A DNA stretch of 64,000 nucleotides, taken from NCBI RefSeq assembly GCF_013215345.1, contig NZ_JABSOV010000001.1, positions 1 to 64,000 of the forward strand. The letters are read 5' to 3'. Both the position numbers and the translations under genes were made by a program. Positions 51,960 to 61,352 of the stretch are shown here, in pieces (positions within the stretch are counted from its first letter, which is position 1; every line of letters begins with the position of its first letter). The notes beneath the pieces are model-generated. The model had not been told where the DNA came from. It saw only the letters and a list, made by a program, of their open reading frames with translations, and searched no databases. Source of the stretch: Colwellia sp. (GTDB lineage: Bacteria > Pseudomonadota > Gammaproteobacteria > Enterobacterales > Alteromonadaceae).

Positions 51960-52438
51960 TGCTTAACTTCAGCTAAAGTCGAACCTAAGTAAAGTTAACA
52001 GCAGCTGACTAAATCATACTAAACACCCAGCCATTAATTTCCTCTCCGGCTATTTAATATTAAATAATCGATGTTATTTCCTTAGAGTATTTTTGTCTAA
52101 AAAGTAAACGGATTAATATCTCAAGTAATAACGATTATCATTAAATTTTGTTAACAATTTGTTTTATTAGATAAACTTCTAAGCTCAAAATAACCTGTTA
52201 TCTTTTTTACTATAAATCACTTTTTTGCACGGTGTATTTCTATTTTCCTTCTTGCATCGTCTGTCAAAATCATCTTAAATAACCTGTCGATTTAAAAAAT
52301 TCTGCAAAATAAAATACAAAACAAAATTAGTAAATCGGCCACTCTGTAGTAATTAGAAATCTTTAGCTAATTAAGATTTCTATATATGTCATCAATTGAT
52401 TTATAAGATAATTACGAGGTGTTTATGAGGTGCAGTAG
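51960..52438. other. AT-rich leader region upstream of rmf
   Basis: About 480 bp with no ORF or strong hairpin. It must hold the rmf promoter; in E. coli rmf is induced in stationary phase by ppGpp. GAGGTG at about 52427 is the ribosome-binding site. I see no other feature. Confidence 0.4.
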
Positions 52439-52612
52439 ATGAAAAGACAAAAAAGAGATAAATTAGGAAGAGCGCATTCTAATGGCTATCAAGCAGGCCT
52501 AGGTGGTAAAACTAAGGAGCAGTGCCCTTATCAGAACATTGGTGCTAAATCGCAATGGTTAGGTGGTTGGCGTGAGGCTATTACCGATCGAAATATGGGT
52601 TTATTTCGCTAA
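52439..52612 (+). CDS. rmf: Ribosome modulation factor RMF
   Basis: 57 aa. It begins MKRQKRDKLGRAH and contains GYQAG, CPYQ and QWLGGWREAITDR, all hallmarks of RMF (E. coli 55 aa). RMF pairs 70S ribosomes into inactive 100S dimers in stationary phase. It is basic and small as expected. A terminator follows. No companion gene is in the same transcript. Confidence 0.97.
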   Translation: MKRQKRDKLGRAHSNGYQAGLGGKTKEQCPYQNIGAKSQWLGGWREAITDRNMGLFR

Positions 52613-52644
52613 CCAAATAAGATAGTAATAAAAATAATGCGACT

Positions 52645-52670
52645 CCCCGAACTATATCGTTCGGGGTTTT
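52645..52670 (+). terminator. rmf terminator
   Basis: CCCCGAAC, loop TATATC, GTTCGGGG, then TTTT: an 8-bp GC-rich stem. Confidence 0.92.
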
Positions 52671-52747
52671 AATATCTACAACCAACTAAAAAACAAACTT
52701 CCACAACACCTTGATATAAAACTCCCCTCAAGATAATGCAGTATTAA

Positions 52748-54118
52748 TTAAATAACCCGCGAGAAGCGTTGTTGATTAATATGCTTTTTCATATAAGCAT
52801 CAAAGCTCATACAAATAATACGAATTAATAAACGGGCTTTTTGCTCTACTTTAATATGATTAGCAGTATTTTCGACTAAACCATCATCAATAAATGTATT
52901 CAATAGTGGTAAGTCGTCAGCAAAATATTCATTAAAATCAATATTAAATTTTTCACTAATCATTTGTTTATCTAGATACAAGTTACACATCAATTCTTGA
53001 ATTACCTCACCACGTAAAATATCGTCTTCCGTTAAACTTACGCCTTTTATCTGCGCGTGCTGCCTTTCGGTAATTGCTTGATAATATTCTTTTAAGTCTT
53101 TTATATTCTGGCTAAAGCTATTACCAATAGAGCTGATTGATGACACTCCTAAACCTAATAAATCACAACCACCTCGGGTAGTATAACCTTGGAAATTACG
53201 ATGCAAGGTACCATCACTTTGTGCTACTGATAATTCATCATTAGGTTTGGCAAAGTGATCCATGCCAATAAAGTCGTAACCAAAGTCACAAAGCGTTTCT
53301 ATAGCCAACTTCATTAAAGCGAATTTTTCTTGAGTATTAGGCAGCCATTCATCACGTAATTTACGTTGTGCGGCAAAACGACTTGGTATATGCGCATAGC
53401 TAAATAGTGAGATACGATCAACATCCCACTCATGTGCTTTCACTAAAGTTTTCGTAAAGTTCTCAAGAGTTTGATGTGGTAAGCCATAAATTAAATCAAT
53501 ATTAATTGATTTAAAACCAACCGCTTTAGCATGCTGAATAAAGTTACCAATAAACTCGGTTGACTGTACACGGTTAATGGCTTGTTGAACTTTTAAATCA
53601 AGATCTTGCACACCTAAACTTAAGCGGTTAAAGCCTAAGGAATATAAGTGTTCCGCTAAGTTCATCTCAATTTCACGGGGATCTATTTCAATGCTCATTT
53701 CTAAATCATCGGAAAAATTGAATTTCTCTTTTAATAAAGATACCAGCTTAGTGATTTGTGGATGTGTTAAAAAGCTTGGTGTGCCACCGCCCCAGTGTAA
53801 TTTCTTAACGGTATATTCTTCAAACAGTGGTGCCTGAAGGGAAATCTCTTTGGCTAAATATTCAAGGTAAGTATCTGCTTTGTCACGGTGGCGAGTAATA
53901 ACTTTATTACAACCGCAGTAATAACAAAACGTGTGACAAAATGGAATATGTACGTAAAGTGACAATTCACGATTTTGCGAGTCATCTATCGCTTTAATAA
54001 AATCATCATGTTTAAAGTCATCATGGAATTCTAACGCCGTTGGGTAAGAGGTATATCTTGGTCCACTGGTGTTATATTTATTTAATAGTTTATTATCGAA
54101 GAATTCACTTACTTTCAT
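52748..54118 (-). CDS. hemN: Oxygen-independent coproporphyrinogen III dehydrogenase
   Basis: 456 aa, as E. coli HemN (457). Radical SAM motif HIPFCHTFCYYCGCNK (CxxxCxxC plus extra Cys), KLHWGGGTPSFL, SIEIDPREI, NRLSLGVQDL and the C-terminal HemN domain. It decarboxylates coproporphyrinogen III without oxygen in haem synthesis. An FNR-like site lies about 60 bp upstream, fitting anaerobic induction. It is downstream of yihI and the DUF2489 gene, but about 200 bp away, so it has its own promoter. Confidence 0.97.
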   Translation of the reverse strand: MKVSEFFDNKLLNKYNTSGPRYTSYPTALEFHDDFKHDDFIKAIDDSQNRELSLYVHIPFCHTFCYYCGCNKVITRHRDKADTYLEYLAKEISLQAPLFEEYTVKKLHWGGGTPSFLTHPQITKLVSLLKEKFNFSDDLEMSIEIDPREIEMNLAEHLYSLGFNRLSLGVQDLDLKVQQAINRVQSTEFIGNFIQHAKAVGFKSINIDLIYGLPHQTLENFTKTLVKAHEWDVDRISLFSYAHIPSRFAAQRKLRDEWLPNTQEKFALMKLAIETLCDFGYDFIGMDHFAKPNDELSVAQSDGTLHRNFQGYTTRGGCDLLGLGVSSISSIGNSFSQNIKDLKEYYQAITERQHAQIKGVSLTEDDILRGEVIQELMCNLYLDKQMISEKFNIDFNEYFADDLPLLNTFIDDGLVENTANHIKVEQKARLLIRIICMSFDAYMKKHINQQRFSRVI

Positions 54119-54178
54119 ATTTTCGTACCATTTTATTTAGTGATCGAAAATATTATATCCTTTTCAAAAGTATGGTTA

Positions 54179-54192
54179 TTGATCAAGCGCAA
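54179..54192. promoter_or_regulatory. FNR-like site upstream of hemN
   Basis: TTGATCAAGCGCAA matches the FNR consensus TTGATnnnnATCAA in the first half and 3 of 5 positions in the second. It is 61 bp from the hemN start. Functional status is inference. Confidence 0.4.
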
Positions 54193-54316
54193 TAAGCGAG
54201 CAAAAAAGAACACCAATAGCGAGGAGTAATACCCATTGCTAATCAAGGTGCATATTTCAGAGTGCACTTTGAATGGTAACGACTATAACTATTGGCACTT
54301 GTCTATAAATGAGGGA

Positions 54317-54805
54317 TTAAGCAGCTAAACGAGTGAGTTGCTCTGCAGTGAACTGATGAAGACCATCTAAGTCTGCGACAACTTTATCATGCATGTTATT
54401 TAAAGCTGTCATGCGTTTATAGTCTTCACGCATCCGCTCTTTTTTCGTCAGTGTTTTACGGGCATCACGTATGGCTAGATCTTTAATTGCATTGTATAAG
54501 CCATAAATGCCCGGAAATTTCACTGGCATTTCCGTCATTGTTTTCAATGAAGATAACAACACAGATAAACGCCAGCAACCTTCATCAAACTCACATTGTT
54601 CTTGCTGCATCGCGCGCGTAATCAATAACACACTATCAAGTACTTTTTTATCGTGCTTATTTAATGCTTGTTGATGCTTTATTTGCGCTTGGTGTTGTTG
54701 CTCTTTTTGCTGTGTTACTTGCTTTAATAGCTTGCCGGCATAAAAAGCCAGAGCCAAGACAATTACAGCAGCAAGCAACAAAGCATACAGCCAAAAATCA
54801 CTCAT
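54317..54805 (-). CDS. DUF2489 family membrane protein
   Basis: 162 aa. A single N-terminal membrane helix (FWLYALLLAAVIVLALAFYA) then a Gln/Lys-rich coiled coil (QQKEQQHQAQIKHQQALN) and a helical domain with EGCWRLSVLLSSLK and MPVKFPGIYGLYNAIKDLA, the DUF2489 signature. Its location right after yihI and before hemN is conserved in related genera. Function is unknown. Confidence 0.85.
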   Translation of the reverse strand: MSDFWLYALLLAAVIVLALAFYAGKLLKQVTQQKEQQHQAQIKHQQALNKHDKKVLDSVLLITRAMQQEQCEFDEGCWRLSVLLSSLKTMTEMPVKFPGIYGLYNAIKDLAIRDARKTLTKKERMREDYKRMTALNNMHDKVVADLDGLHQFTAEQLTRLAA

Positions 54806-54810
54806 TAAGC

Positions 54811-55431
54811 TTACTCTTTCTCTTCAAAATCTGAAAAGTCGGGGCTATCTAATTTATCCCATAAGTCATCTTCGCTATCACTGCCATTTTCTTCATCACT
54901 TTCACTGGCTTCGTCTTCATCATCGAGACCTAATTCAGCTGATAATACTTGATGACGTTCCATCTTCTCATTGTAGTAATCAACTTCTTGCTCAGTTAAG
55001 GCAATATCATCTTCTTGCTTAGCTAAAATACTTTGCAATGTTTCATCTTGCTCAATAGCATCTAACTCTTGTTCTGCAGACAGTTCTGTTTTAGCTGGCT
55101 GTTCATTATCCGTATTTTCAACATAACGAATACTGGCAATACCGGCTGACTTTTGACTGTTTTGTTGTGCTTTTACTTGCTTAGCTTTTTCTACTTTTGC
55201 GACAATTTTACCTAAAGCAATAGGGGTTTTATTACCTAGGCGAGGATCTTTGTTCGTCTTTTGTTGATTATTATCTGTTTTTTCTTGTGTTGCTTCTTTT
55301 TGGCGATTACCCGCCACCTTACCCGTGGATTTACGGATGCGTTTTTCAACAGTAGCTAATTCTTGCTTACTTAACTTAGGTTTAGCTGTAGGTGCGCCAC
55401 CTGGTTTTCTAGATTTTTTTGAACGAGACAT
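54811..55431 (-). CDS. yihI: Der GTPase-activating protein YihI
   Basis: 206 aa (E. coli 169). Basic N-terminus SRSKKSRKPGGAPTAKPKLS then KRIRKSTGKVAGNRQKEA; middle Gln/Lys-rich; acidic C-terminal third (ELDAIEQDETLQSILAKQED, DDEDEASESDEENGSDSEDD). YihI stimulates the ribosome-biogenesis GTPase Der. The longer linker explains the extra length. It ends 5 nt before the DUF2489 gene, so the two form an operon. Confidence 0.9.
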   Translation of the reverse strand: MSRSKKSRKPGGAPTAKPKLSKQELATVEKRIRKSTGKVAGNRQKEATQEKTDNNQQKTNKDPRLGNKTPIALGKIVAKVEKAKQVKAQQNSQKSAGIASIRYVENTDNEQPAKTELSAEQELDAIEQDETLQSILAKQEDDIALTEQEVDYYNEKMERHQVLSAELGLDDEDEASESDEENGSDSEDDLWDKLDSPDFSDFEEKE

Positions 55432-55515
55432 AAATACAATTACTTTTTTACCAATAATGTCCGCTATTTTACGTTATTAATGGTCGAAAAACCTTAAAAA
55501 GCAGAAAAAAGACAC

Positions 55516-55542
55516 AAAAAAAGCGCCAATAGGCGCTTTTCT
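55516..55542 (-). terminator. Rho-independent terminator
   Basis: AAAAGCGCC-AATA-GGCGCTTTT with a T-run on the minus strand, directly after the gene ending at 55557. Next to it AGCTATCGATAGCT (55544-55557) is a separate 14-bp palindrome touching that stop codon. Confidence 0.85.
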
Positions 55543-55556
55543 TAGCTATCGATAGC

Positions 55557-55823
55557 TTAATCACGAATATCGATATTTGGGTGAGTATTGATTTCTCCTC
55601 CTTTAGAAATCACAGCAATATTTTCATTACAGTTTAATACTGCAATATGAGTATCATAAAAATCTCTTATGAAGTTAAGTTTGTAACCAAATTGAGTCAA
55701 ACTACTAGCAGCAAACTTCTGTGCTAAGGTTAACTCTTCCCATAAATCATCGAAGTCGCCTGACGTTGGTTGTCGCCGTTCTAGCAGATCTTCTCTTTGC
55801 ATCGCTAACGCCATAATCTCCAT
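55557..55823 (-). CDS. Small conserved-looking protein of unknown function
   Basis: About 88 aa, soluble, with FDDLWEELTLAQKFAASSLT and FYDTHIAVLNCNENIAVISK. The pattern of helices then strands looks like a real small domain. The start is uncertain: ATG 55823, 55814 and 55802 are all in frame, and the GGAG at about 55818 does not fit any ideally. No family was recognised. It has its own terminator. Confidence 0.55.
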   Translation of the reverse strand: MEIMALAMQREDLLERRQPTSGDFDDLWEELTLAQKFAASSLTQFGYKLNFIRDFYDTHIAVLNCNENIAVISKGGEINTHPNIDIRD

Positions 55824-56042
55824 CCCAGTCCATTATGATTTTTTAAATGATATATTTTTTTTATTCTTATTATGGATGAAATTTAACCTACTTTACATAT
55901 AACATCAATAGCGATTAAACTAACAACCTTGAATTAATTGGCGTCTAGCCAAATAGTTATACCTGTTTGTATCGAGAAGTTGTCACTTCGTTATGTATAA
56001 CGTTTATGCCGATTGGTATTTCTGCAATAAAAGGTAAAAAAC

Positions 56043-56900
56043 ATGACACGTGTCTTGGATGAGTTATCGGCGTTATTAAAGTTAGAAGTCATTGAGCAAG
56101 GTATCTATCGAGGTCAAAGCCAAGATTTAGGCTTTAGAGCACTCTTTGGAGGTCAAGTCATGGGGCAAGCCCTCTCGGCCGCGCAAGAAACCATTGCCGC
56201 TGATCGCTCGGTCAATTCACTGCATTCTTATTTTCTTCGTGCTGGTGATGCTAGTCTGCCGGTAGTCTATGAAGTAGAAGTCATTCGTGATGGTGCAAGT
56301 TTCAGCACTCGCCGTGTCCAAGCAATACAAAACGGCAAAGCCATCTTCTATATGACCGCATCTTTTCAACATAGCGAAGGCGGCTTTGATCACCAAGATA
56401 CCATGCCTGATGTCCCCGCTCCTGAAGATTTACCATCATTTACCGATTATATTAAAGCCAACCAGCAATACATTCCCGAGCCACTACGGGAAAAATTCTT
56501 AGCTGAAAAGCCTATTGATATGCGTCCGGTGCAGCAATACAACTGGCTGCAACCAAAACCAACCAATTCTGTCAGTCAAATGTGGATAAAAGCTAATGGT
56601 GATTTACCAGATGACTTAGGCATTCATACTTATATGTTGGCTTATACCTCAGATTTCCACTTTTTACCGACGGCGTTATTGCCGCATGGAGTCAGTCATT
56701 GGCAACCAAATTTCCAAATAGCCACCATAGATCACGCTATGTGGTTTCATCGTCCATTTCGCTTCGATGATTGGTTACTTTATTGTATGGATAGTCCGTC
56801 AGCAAGTAATGGCCGTGGCTTAGTACGAGGGCAAATATATGATCGTCAGGGGCAATTAGTCGCTTCAACTATGCAAGAAGGCGTTATTAGACAAAGGTAA
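56043..56900 (+). CDS. tesB: Acyl-CoA thioesterase II
   Basis: 285 aa (E. coli TesB 286). Double hot-dog fold: GQSQDLGFRALFGGQVMGQA, LHSYFLRAGDASLPVVYEVE, then the second half with the catalytic Asp in YTSDFHFLPTALLPHG, IATIDHAMWFHRPFRFDDWL and Gln in ASTMQEGVIR. It hydrolyses medium- and long-chain acyl-CoA. Monocistronic, followed by a hairpin. Confidence 0.95.
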   Translation: MTRVLDELSALLKLEVIEQGIYRGQSQDLGFRALFGGQVMGQALSAAQETIAADRSVNSLHSYFLRAGDASLPVVYEVEVIRDGASFSTRRVQAIQNGKAIFYMTASFQHSEGGFDHQDTMPDVPAPEDLPSFTDYIKANQQYIPEPLREKFLAEKPIDMRPVQQYNWLQPKPTNSVSQMWIKANGDLPDDLGIHTYMLAYTSDFHFLPTALLPHGVSHWQPNFQIATIDHAMWFHRPFRFDDWLLYCMDSPSASNGRGLVRGQIYDRQGQLVASTMQEGVIRQR

Positions 56901-56902
56901 GG

Positions 56903-56931
56903 TATGTGGCTATAAATTTTATCGCCACATA
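56903..56931. terminator. Hairpin between tesB and the Mpo1-like gene
   Basis: TATGTGGC (56903-56910) and GCCACATA (56924-56931), an 8-bp stem with no T-run, between convergent genes. Confidence 0.5.
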
Positions 56932-56953
56932 ATTTCAAGCTAGTTAGTTCAGG

Positions 56954-57505
56954 CTATTTAGCGCGTTTTTGCTGTTCTAATGCTTTACGTTTTTCTACTG
57001 CTAGTGAAGTAATATGAGCTTTTAATACTGGCTCTAAACCGAGCATAAAATACACTTCAGCCATTAAAAATAATGGTCCAATGAGAAACTGGCTCAAATC
57101 ATCAACAAAAGCCGGTTTCGCTTTTTCATAATGATGTCCGACAAATTGAATAATCCAACCAATAACAAACAGACCTATAGCAATATAAAACAAGTTATCA
57201 ATACCACTAAATAAGTGCGCGACAAACAAATTTACTGAGATATAAACCAGCATACCCAAAGCTAATAGTCGGTGCAAAAACAAATAATAAATAGCTATAA
57301 CCGCAAAAATTACCATAGCCAAGTTAAATTCTAAATTGAAGGATGTGCTTAAGACATCATCCACGCTTATTTCAAAGCCTATAGTACTTAGCATCAAGGT
57401 GACGGCCAAAACAATCAAGGGCACACCAATAAAATGGGTATTAATATTTTTTTGATTTAAATGTACACTTTTATAGCGGGCTAATTGCTCTTCAATTGAT
57501 TTCAT
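56954..57505 (-). CDS. Mpo1-like (DUF962) membrane protein
   Basis: 183 aa. N-terminal ARYKSVHLNQKNINTHFIGV then LIVLAVTLML: the H-x4-N-x3-H pattern with a following helix is the DUF962/Mpo1 signature. Four to five membrane helices; a second IQFVGHHYEKAKPAFVDDLS contains further His residues. Yeast Mpo1 is an Fe(II)-dependent 2-hydroxy fatty acid dioxygenase. Bacterial function is unverified. It may be co-transcribed with the channel gene upstream, which ends 40 bp before it. Confidence 0.85.
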   Translation of the reverse strand: MKSIEEQLARYKSVHLNQKNINTHFIGVPLIVLAVTLMLSTIGFEISVDDVLSTSFNLEFNLAMVIFAVIAIYYLFLHRLLALGMLVYISVNLFVAHLFSGIDNLFYIAIGLFVIGWIIQFVGHHYEKAKPAFVDDLSQFLIGPLFLMAEVYFMLGLEPVLKAHITSLAVEKRKALEQQKRAK

Positions 57506-57545
57506 TTTAATACTCTATTTTATTAATTATTGTATGAGTTTTTTA

Positions 57546-58808
57546 TCAGTTATTTTTCCAATCATGACCGCTGGGGTGCTGAAAAATACGTAAATCGAAC
57601 TGCGGTGCAATAGCAAATAGGTGATCAAAAATATCGGCTTGGATTGCCTCATACTCAAGCCAATTGGTGGTATTAGCAAAGCAGTATATTTCCAAAGGCA
57701 AACCCGCTTGCGTCGCAGTAAGCTGCCTAACCATACAAGTTAGGTCCGCGCGGATAAGGCTATTTTGTTGTAGGTATTTGGTGATATAAGCGCGAAATGT
57801 ACCGATATTAGTCAATTGTCGGTTATTGAGAGAACTCAGCGCTTGGGCAGTTTCATCATTATTTTGTTCACTGTTATTTCCTGGTCCACTTTTCGCCAGT
57901 TCTTGCTTTTTATCACTAAGGTAACCGTGTAGTAAATTGGCCTTAGTGAGCTTATTTATTTGTTCGGCACTGTAAAAATCAATACTGGCAATATCAATAA
58001 TAATCGTACGCTTAATGCGGCGCGCTCCGGTGTTATACATATTACGCCAGTTTTTGAAAGAGCCGCTTATCAAAGCGTAAGTGGGTACCGTAGTAATAGT
58101 TTTATCAAAATTTTCTATTTTTACCGTACTTAAGCCTATTTCCAATACATCACCATCGGCGCCATATTCAGGTAATTCAACCCAATCACCAGCAACCACC
58201 ATACGGTTTGCTGAGATTTGAATACTGGCGACCAAACCTTTGATGGTATCTTGAAAAACCAATAATAACACCGCGGTTAAAGCCCCTAAACCACTCAATA
58301 AATACACTGGTGAACGGTCTATAATAAGCGAAATAATAATTATACTGGTCACTAAATATAACGCTAATTTAATGATTTGAATAATGGCGCTTAACGGTAA
58401 AAAGCGCTGTTTGGCACTTTCTTGGTATATGCTTTTACTGACATTTAACAAAGCGCTAATACAGCGAGATATTTGAAAAGTTAACAATACCTTACTTAAT
58501 ACTATCAAGAGGGAATTAGCGACACTGCTAGCTTCTATAATGATAGGTGTTAAAAAAAGGATTATTACCAAGGGTAACAGCAAGGTCATGCGATTGAGCA
58601 CACCATGCTCCATCAATGCATCATCCCAAGTATTTTTGCTATTGATTATCATCTTATTTATCAAGTTTAATACTTGATGTTTAGCGAGGTAATAACTGAA
58701 CGCGGCAAGAAGAAATATCAAGCTGATACCAATGGCGATGGCGGCACTGGCTAAATACTTAGCACTAAGCCCTTGTTCACTCAACCAAATACTGATCAGT
58801 TCATTCAT
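57546..58808 (-). CDS. MscS-family mechanosensitive channel (YbdG-like)
   Basis: 420 aa. Five or so helices, then the pore and beta domain: LSGLGALTAVLLLVFQDTIK, GDWVELPEYGADGDVLEIGL and ITTVPTYALISGSFKNWRNM, followed by a large cytosolic domain. The layout fits the YbdG/miniconductance branch, which opens under osmotic downshift or tension. A small insertion near 305-325 is Asn/Glu-rich (SGPGNNSEQNNDETAQ). It is 60 bp from the acyltransferase gene upstream. Confidence 0.88.
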   Translation of the reverse strand: MNELISIWLSEQGLSAKYLASAAIAIGISLIFLLAAFSYYLAKHQVLNLINKMIINSKNTWDDALMEHGVLNRMTLLLPLVIILFLTPIIIEASSVANSLLIVLSKVLLTFQISRCISALLNVSKSIYQESAKQRFLPLSAIIQIIKLALYLVTSIIIISLIIDRSPVYLLSGLGALTAVLLLVFQDTIKGLVASIQISANRMVVAGDWVELPEYGADGDVLEIGLSTVKIENFDKTITTVPTYALISGSFKNWRNMYNTGARRIKRTIIIDIASIDFYSAEQINKLTKANLLHGYLSDKKQELAKSGPGNNSEQNNDETAQALSSLNNRQLTNIGTFRAYITKYLQQNSLIRADLTCMVRQLTATQAGLPLEIYCFANTTNWLEYEAIQADIFDHLFAIAPQFDLRIFQHPSGHDWKNN

Positions 58809-58867
58809 ACATATCTCCTGTCATTTTCTCGGTGAGTTAATTAGCTCAGCACTAGTAAGCGTAGGTT

Positions 58868-59779
58868 TTATCTAATATTCTGAGCGTCATACTGCTGCCT
58901 AATTTTTTCAAGGCGGGCATCTTTCTCATGCCAAAATTGCGTTAACCATTTTTGAAAAGCAATTCTATCATTACGATCTGAAAAATTGATATGCCCTAAT
59001 TCACTGGCAATATCAAAGGAATGCACTTCAATATGTACTCTTTCTACTTGTCCGCTAACAAAATCACTGAAATTAGGAATGCCATCCGGGTAATAAATAG
59101 TCACATCAACAATTTTAGTTAAATGTTCACCCATGGCATCTAAAACAAAAGACATACCACCTGATTTAGGTTTCAACAAATAGTTAAATGGTGAGCCTTG
59201 TTTTTTATGCTTTTTATCGCTGAAGCGAGTACCTTCAATAAAATTCATCACACTAACCGGTTTGTGCTTGAACTTAGCACAGGCTTTTTTGGTTGTTTCT
59301 AAATCTTTACCACGCAAATGCGGATTCTTCTTTAAAAAAGCTTGGCTATAGCGTTTCATAAAAGGGAAATCGAGTGCCCACCAAGCTAGGCCCAATATTG
59401 GTACATAAATCAGCTCTCGTTTTAAGAAAAATTTTAAAAACGGAATGTTGCCATGTAAAGCTCGTTGTAAAACAACAATATCAACCCAGCTTTGATGGTT
59501 TGCTAACACCAAATACCAGTCCTTAATTTTAAGCTCTTCTAATCCGGTCACCACAATAGTGGTTTTAGTGAATATATTTTGAATAATACTGTTAGTAGCA
59601 ACCCAATTACTTGCCATCAAATCGAGTAGGTAACTAAAAATTTGTTTAGATAAACGTAATGGAATTAACGCTTTAAATAATGAAAATACTAAAATAGGCA
59701 TGAGCCAAAATATCGTATTAATGATATAAAGGGAAAATGATATAAAACCGATCAGTTTGGCGGGTAAAAAATTTAGCAT
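58868..59779 (-). CDS. PlsC-type acyltransferase (YihG-like)
   Basis: 303 aa. N-terminal membrane helices, then the acyltransferase motif I LANHQSWVDIVVLQRAL (HxxxxD), motif III-type VMNFIEGTRFSD, and FVLDAMGEHL. The pattern matches the YihG/lysophospholipid acyltransferase group; E. coli YihG makes vaccenate-containing phosphatidic acid. The gene faces the mechanosensitive channel and Mpo1-like gene in the same direction, suggesting a membrane-related cluster. Confidence 0.88.
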   Translation of the reverse strand: MLNFLPAKLIGFISFSLYIINTIFWLMPILVFSLFKALIPLRLSKQIFSYLLDLMASNWVATNSIIQNIFTKTTIVVTGLEELKIKDWYLVLANHQSWVDIVVLQRALHGNIPFLKFFLKRELIYVPILGLAWWALDFPFMKRYSQAFLKKNPHLRGKDLETTKKACAKFKHKPVSVMNFIEGTRFSDKKHKKQGSPFNYLLKPKSGGMSFVLDAMGEHLTKIVDVTIYYPDGIPNFSDFVSGQVERVHIEVHSFDIASELGHINFSDRNDRIAFQKWLTQFWHEKDARLEKIRQQYDAQNIR

Positions 59780-60130
59780 ATATTGATAATTACTAATAAT
59801 GGATAAGTGACACGGATTGCGTTATTTAATCATGATTTAGCTAATAATTATATTTTTTATTGTCTGCTCACCGTGCTATTCATTTTAATATAACGCGTTC
59901 AGTTGAAATTTTCATAGGATGAAAAGTGATCGCTTTTTTATTAAAGGGCATAAATTACACTGTTTTTTATTAAAGTAAGGCTGTAAAACGCATAGTTACC
60001 TGCATATACTTTATTAAACGTTTGAAAACATACTTTTCACCATTTATTAATAATGCATAATCATCTTTATCAATTGAGTTTTTACTCAGTTTCTTGCATA
60101 CTCAAATAAGCATCAAAAACAGGAGATAAA
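59780..60130. other. Divergent promoter region, acyltransferase/proB
   Basis: About 350 bp, AT-rich, with no ORF, strong hairpin or repeat recognised. GGAG at about 60121 is the proB ribosome-binding site. Confidence 0.45.
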
Positions 60131-61228
60131 ATGAACTTCAATAGAGCCGTAATCAAAGTCGGTAGTGCCTTAGTTGCACCCACTCGCGATGGTTGTAGTG
60201 GCCAATATACCTTAGCAATTGCGCAATTTATTACAAAATGCCAGCAACAAGGTAGAGAGATCATTTTAGTTTCCTCCGGTGGTGTCGCAGCTGGCCGTTC
60301 AGTTATTCAGCATGGCTCACCAAAACTCTCCGTCGCTACTAAAAAAGCCATGGCCAGTGTTGGTCAAATGCAAATGATGGCTAATTGGCAGCGCTTCTTT
60401 GATATTCCATGTAGTCAGATACTCATTACCCAAGATGATTTAGCCGACAGAGAGCGCTTTATCAGCATTCAAGAAACCATTAAAATTCAATTGGCTAATG
60501 GTGTGTTACCTATCGTTAATGAAAATGATACCGTCACCACTAAAGATCTGACCATAGGCGATAATGACAACCTTGCCGCTTTAGTTGCCCAAGTATGTGA
60601 AGCCGACAGTTTGTTCATATTAAGTGATATCGATGGTGTCTTTACTAAAGACCCTAAAATCAATGATGATGCGGTGTTAATCCCTACTATTGATAAGATT
60701 ACTGATGAAATTTATGCCATGGCAGGCACAAGTCGTAATCACCTGGCTACTGGTGGCATGAAAACCAAAATCCAAGCCGCTGAAAAGGCTGTAGAACATG
60801 GCATTAATACTTATATTGTCAACGGCACCAAAAGTGAGGTTTTTAGCGCTCTTTTGGCAGAAGTTAATCCAGGTACTCATTTTGTCGCAGATAAAGATAT
60901 TATCACCGCCAAAAAGCATTGGCTAAAACACACCTTAAAAAGCCGAGGTAAGATTAGTCTTGACCAAGGCGCTGTTAATGCGGTGGTTAATAAAGGCGCC
61001 TCCTTATTACCTGCAGGTATTAAAGCCGTGACTAATAGATTTAAAGCCGGTGATGCTATCGAGCTCATTGATGCACAAAATAATGTGGTGATAGCTAAAG
61101 GCATAACTTTATATAGTCACTATGACTTGAAAAGAATTATGGGCAAACACAGTAACGATATCACCACTATTTTAGGTCATGAGCAAGGTGATGTGGTTGT
61201 ACACCGCGATGATATGGTTATTCTATAA
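60131..61228 (+). CDS. proB: Glutamate 5-kinase
   Basis: 365 aa (E. coli 367). Amino-acid-kinase domain: AVIKVGSALVAPT, ILVSSGGVAAGR, ANGVLPIVNENDTVT, GDNDNLAALVAQV, LSDIDGVFTKDP and GGMKTKIQAAEKAV. C-terminal PUA domain from RGKISLDQGAVNAV to GDVVVHRDDMVIL. It phosphorylates glutamate, the first and feedback-inhibited step of proline synthesis. proA follows after a 124-bp gap that holds a hairpin. GGAG precedes the ATG. Confidence 0.97.
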   Translation: MNFNRAVIKVGSALVAPTRDGCSGQYTLAIAQFITKCQQQGREIILVSSGGVAAGRSVIQHGSPKLSVATKKAMASVGQMQMMANWQRFFDIPCSQILITQDDLADRERFISIQETIKIQLANGVLPIVNENDTVTTKDLTIGDNDNLAALVAQVCEADSLFILSDIDGVFTKDPKINDDAVLIPTIDKITDEIYAMAGTSRNHLATGGMKTKIQAAEKAVEHGINTYIVNGTKSEVFSALLAEVNPGTHFVADKDIITAKKHWLKHTLKSRGKISLDQGAVNAVVNKGASLLPAGIKAVTNRFKAGDAIELIDAQNNVVIAKGITLYSHYDLKRIMGKHSNDITTILGHEQGDVVVHRDDMVIL

Positions 61229-61254
61229 AGAGCTTTATAAAGAAATGTATAAAG
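61224..61254 (+). repeat. Three 12-bp-spaced TATAAAG units overlapping the proB stop
   Basis: TATAAAG at 61224, 61236 and 61248. Each contains an in-frame TAA, giving three consecutive stop codons for proB. Confidence 0.6.
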
Positions 61255-61293
61255 CGGCTATAACCCACATTAAACTTATCGAAAAATACTGAC

Positions 61294-61324
61294 ACCAACG
61301 GGATTAATTAATTATCCCGTTGGT
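61294..61324 (+). repeat. Intercistronic hairpin between proB and proA
   Basis: ACCAACGGGAT, 9-nt AT loop, ATCCCGTTGGT: an 11-bp perfect stem without a T-run, ending 28 bp before the proA start. It may protect mRNA or tune proA expression, or be a REP-like unit. Confidence 0.6.
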
Positions 61325-61352
61325 ATTAAACAACCTTCTAAAGAGTAGCCAG

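Noticed and set aside
54208-54296. CCAATAG ... CTATTGG inverted repeat upstream of hemN, with a GTGCA...TGCAC core
   Set aside because: Only 7-bp ends, and the internal module is incomplete, so it was not called as a fifth element.
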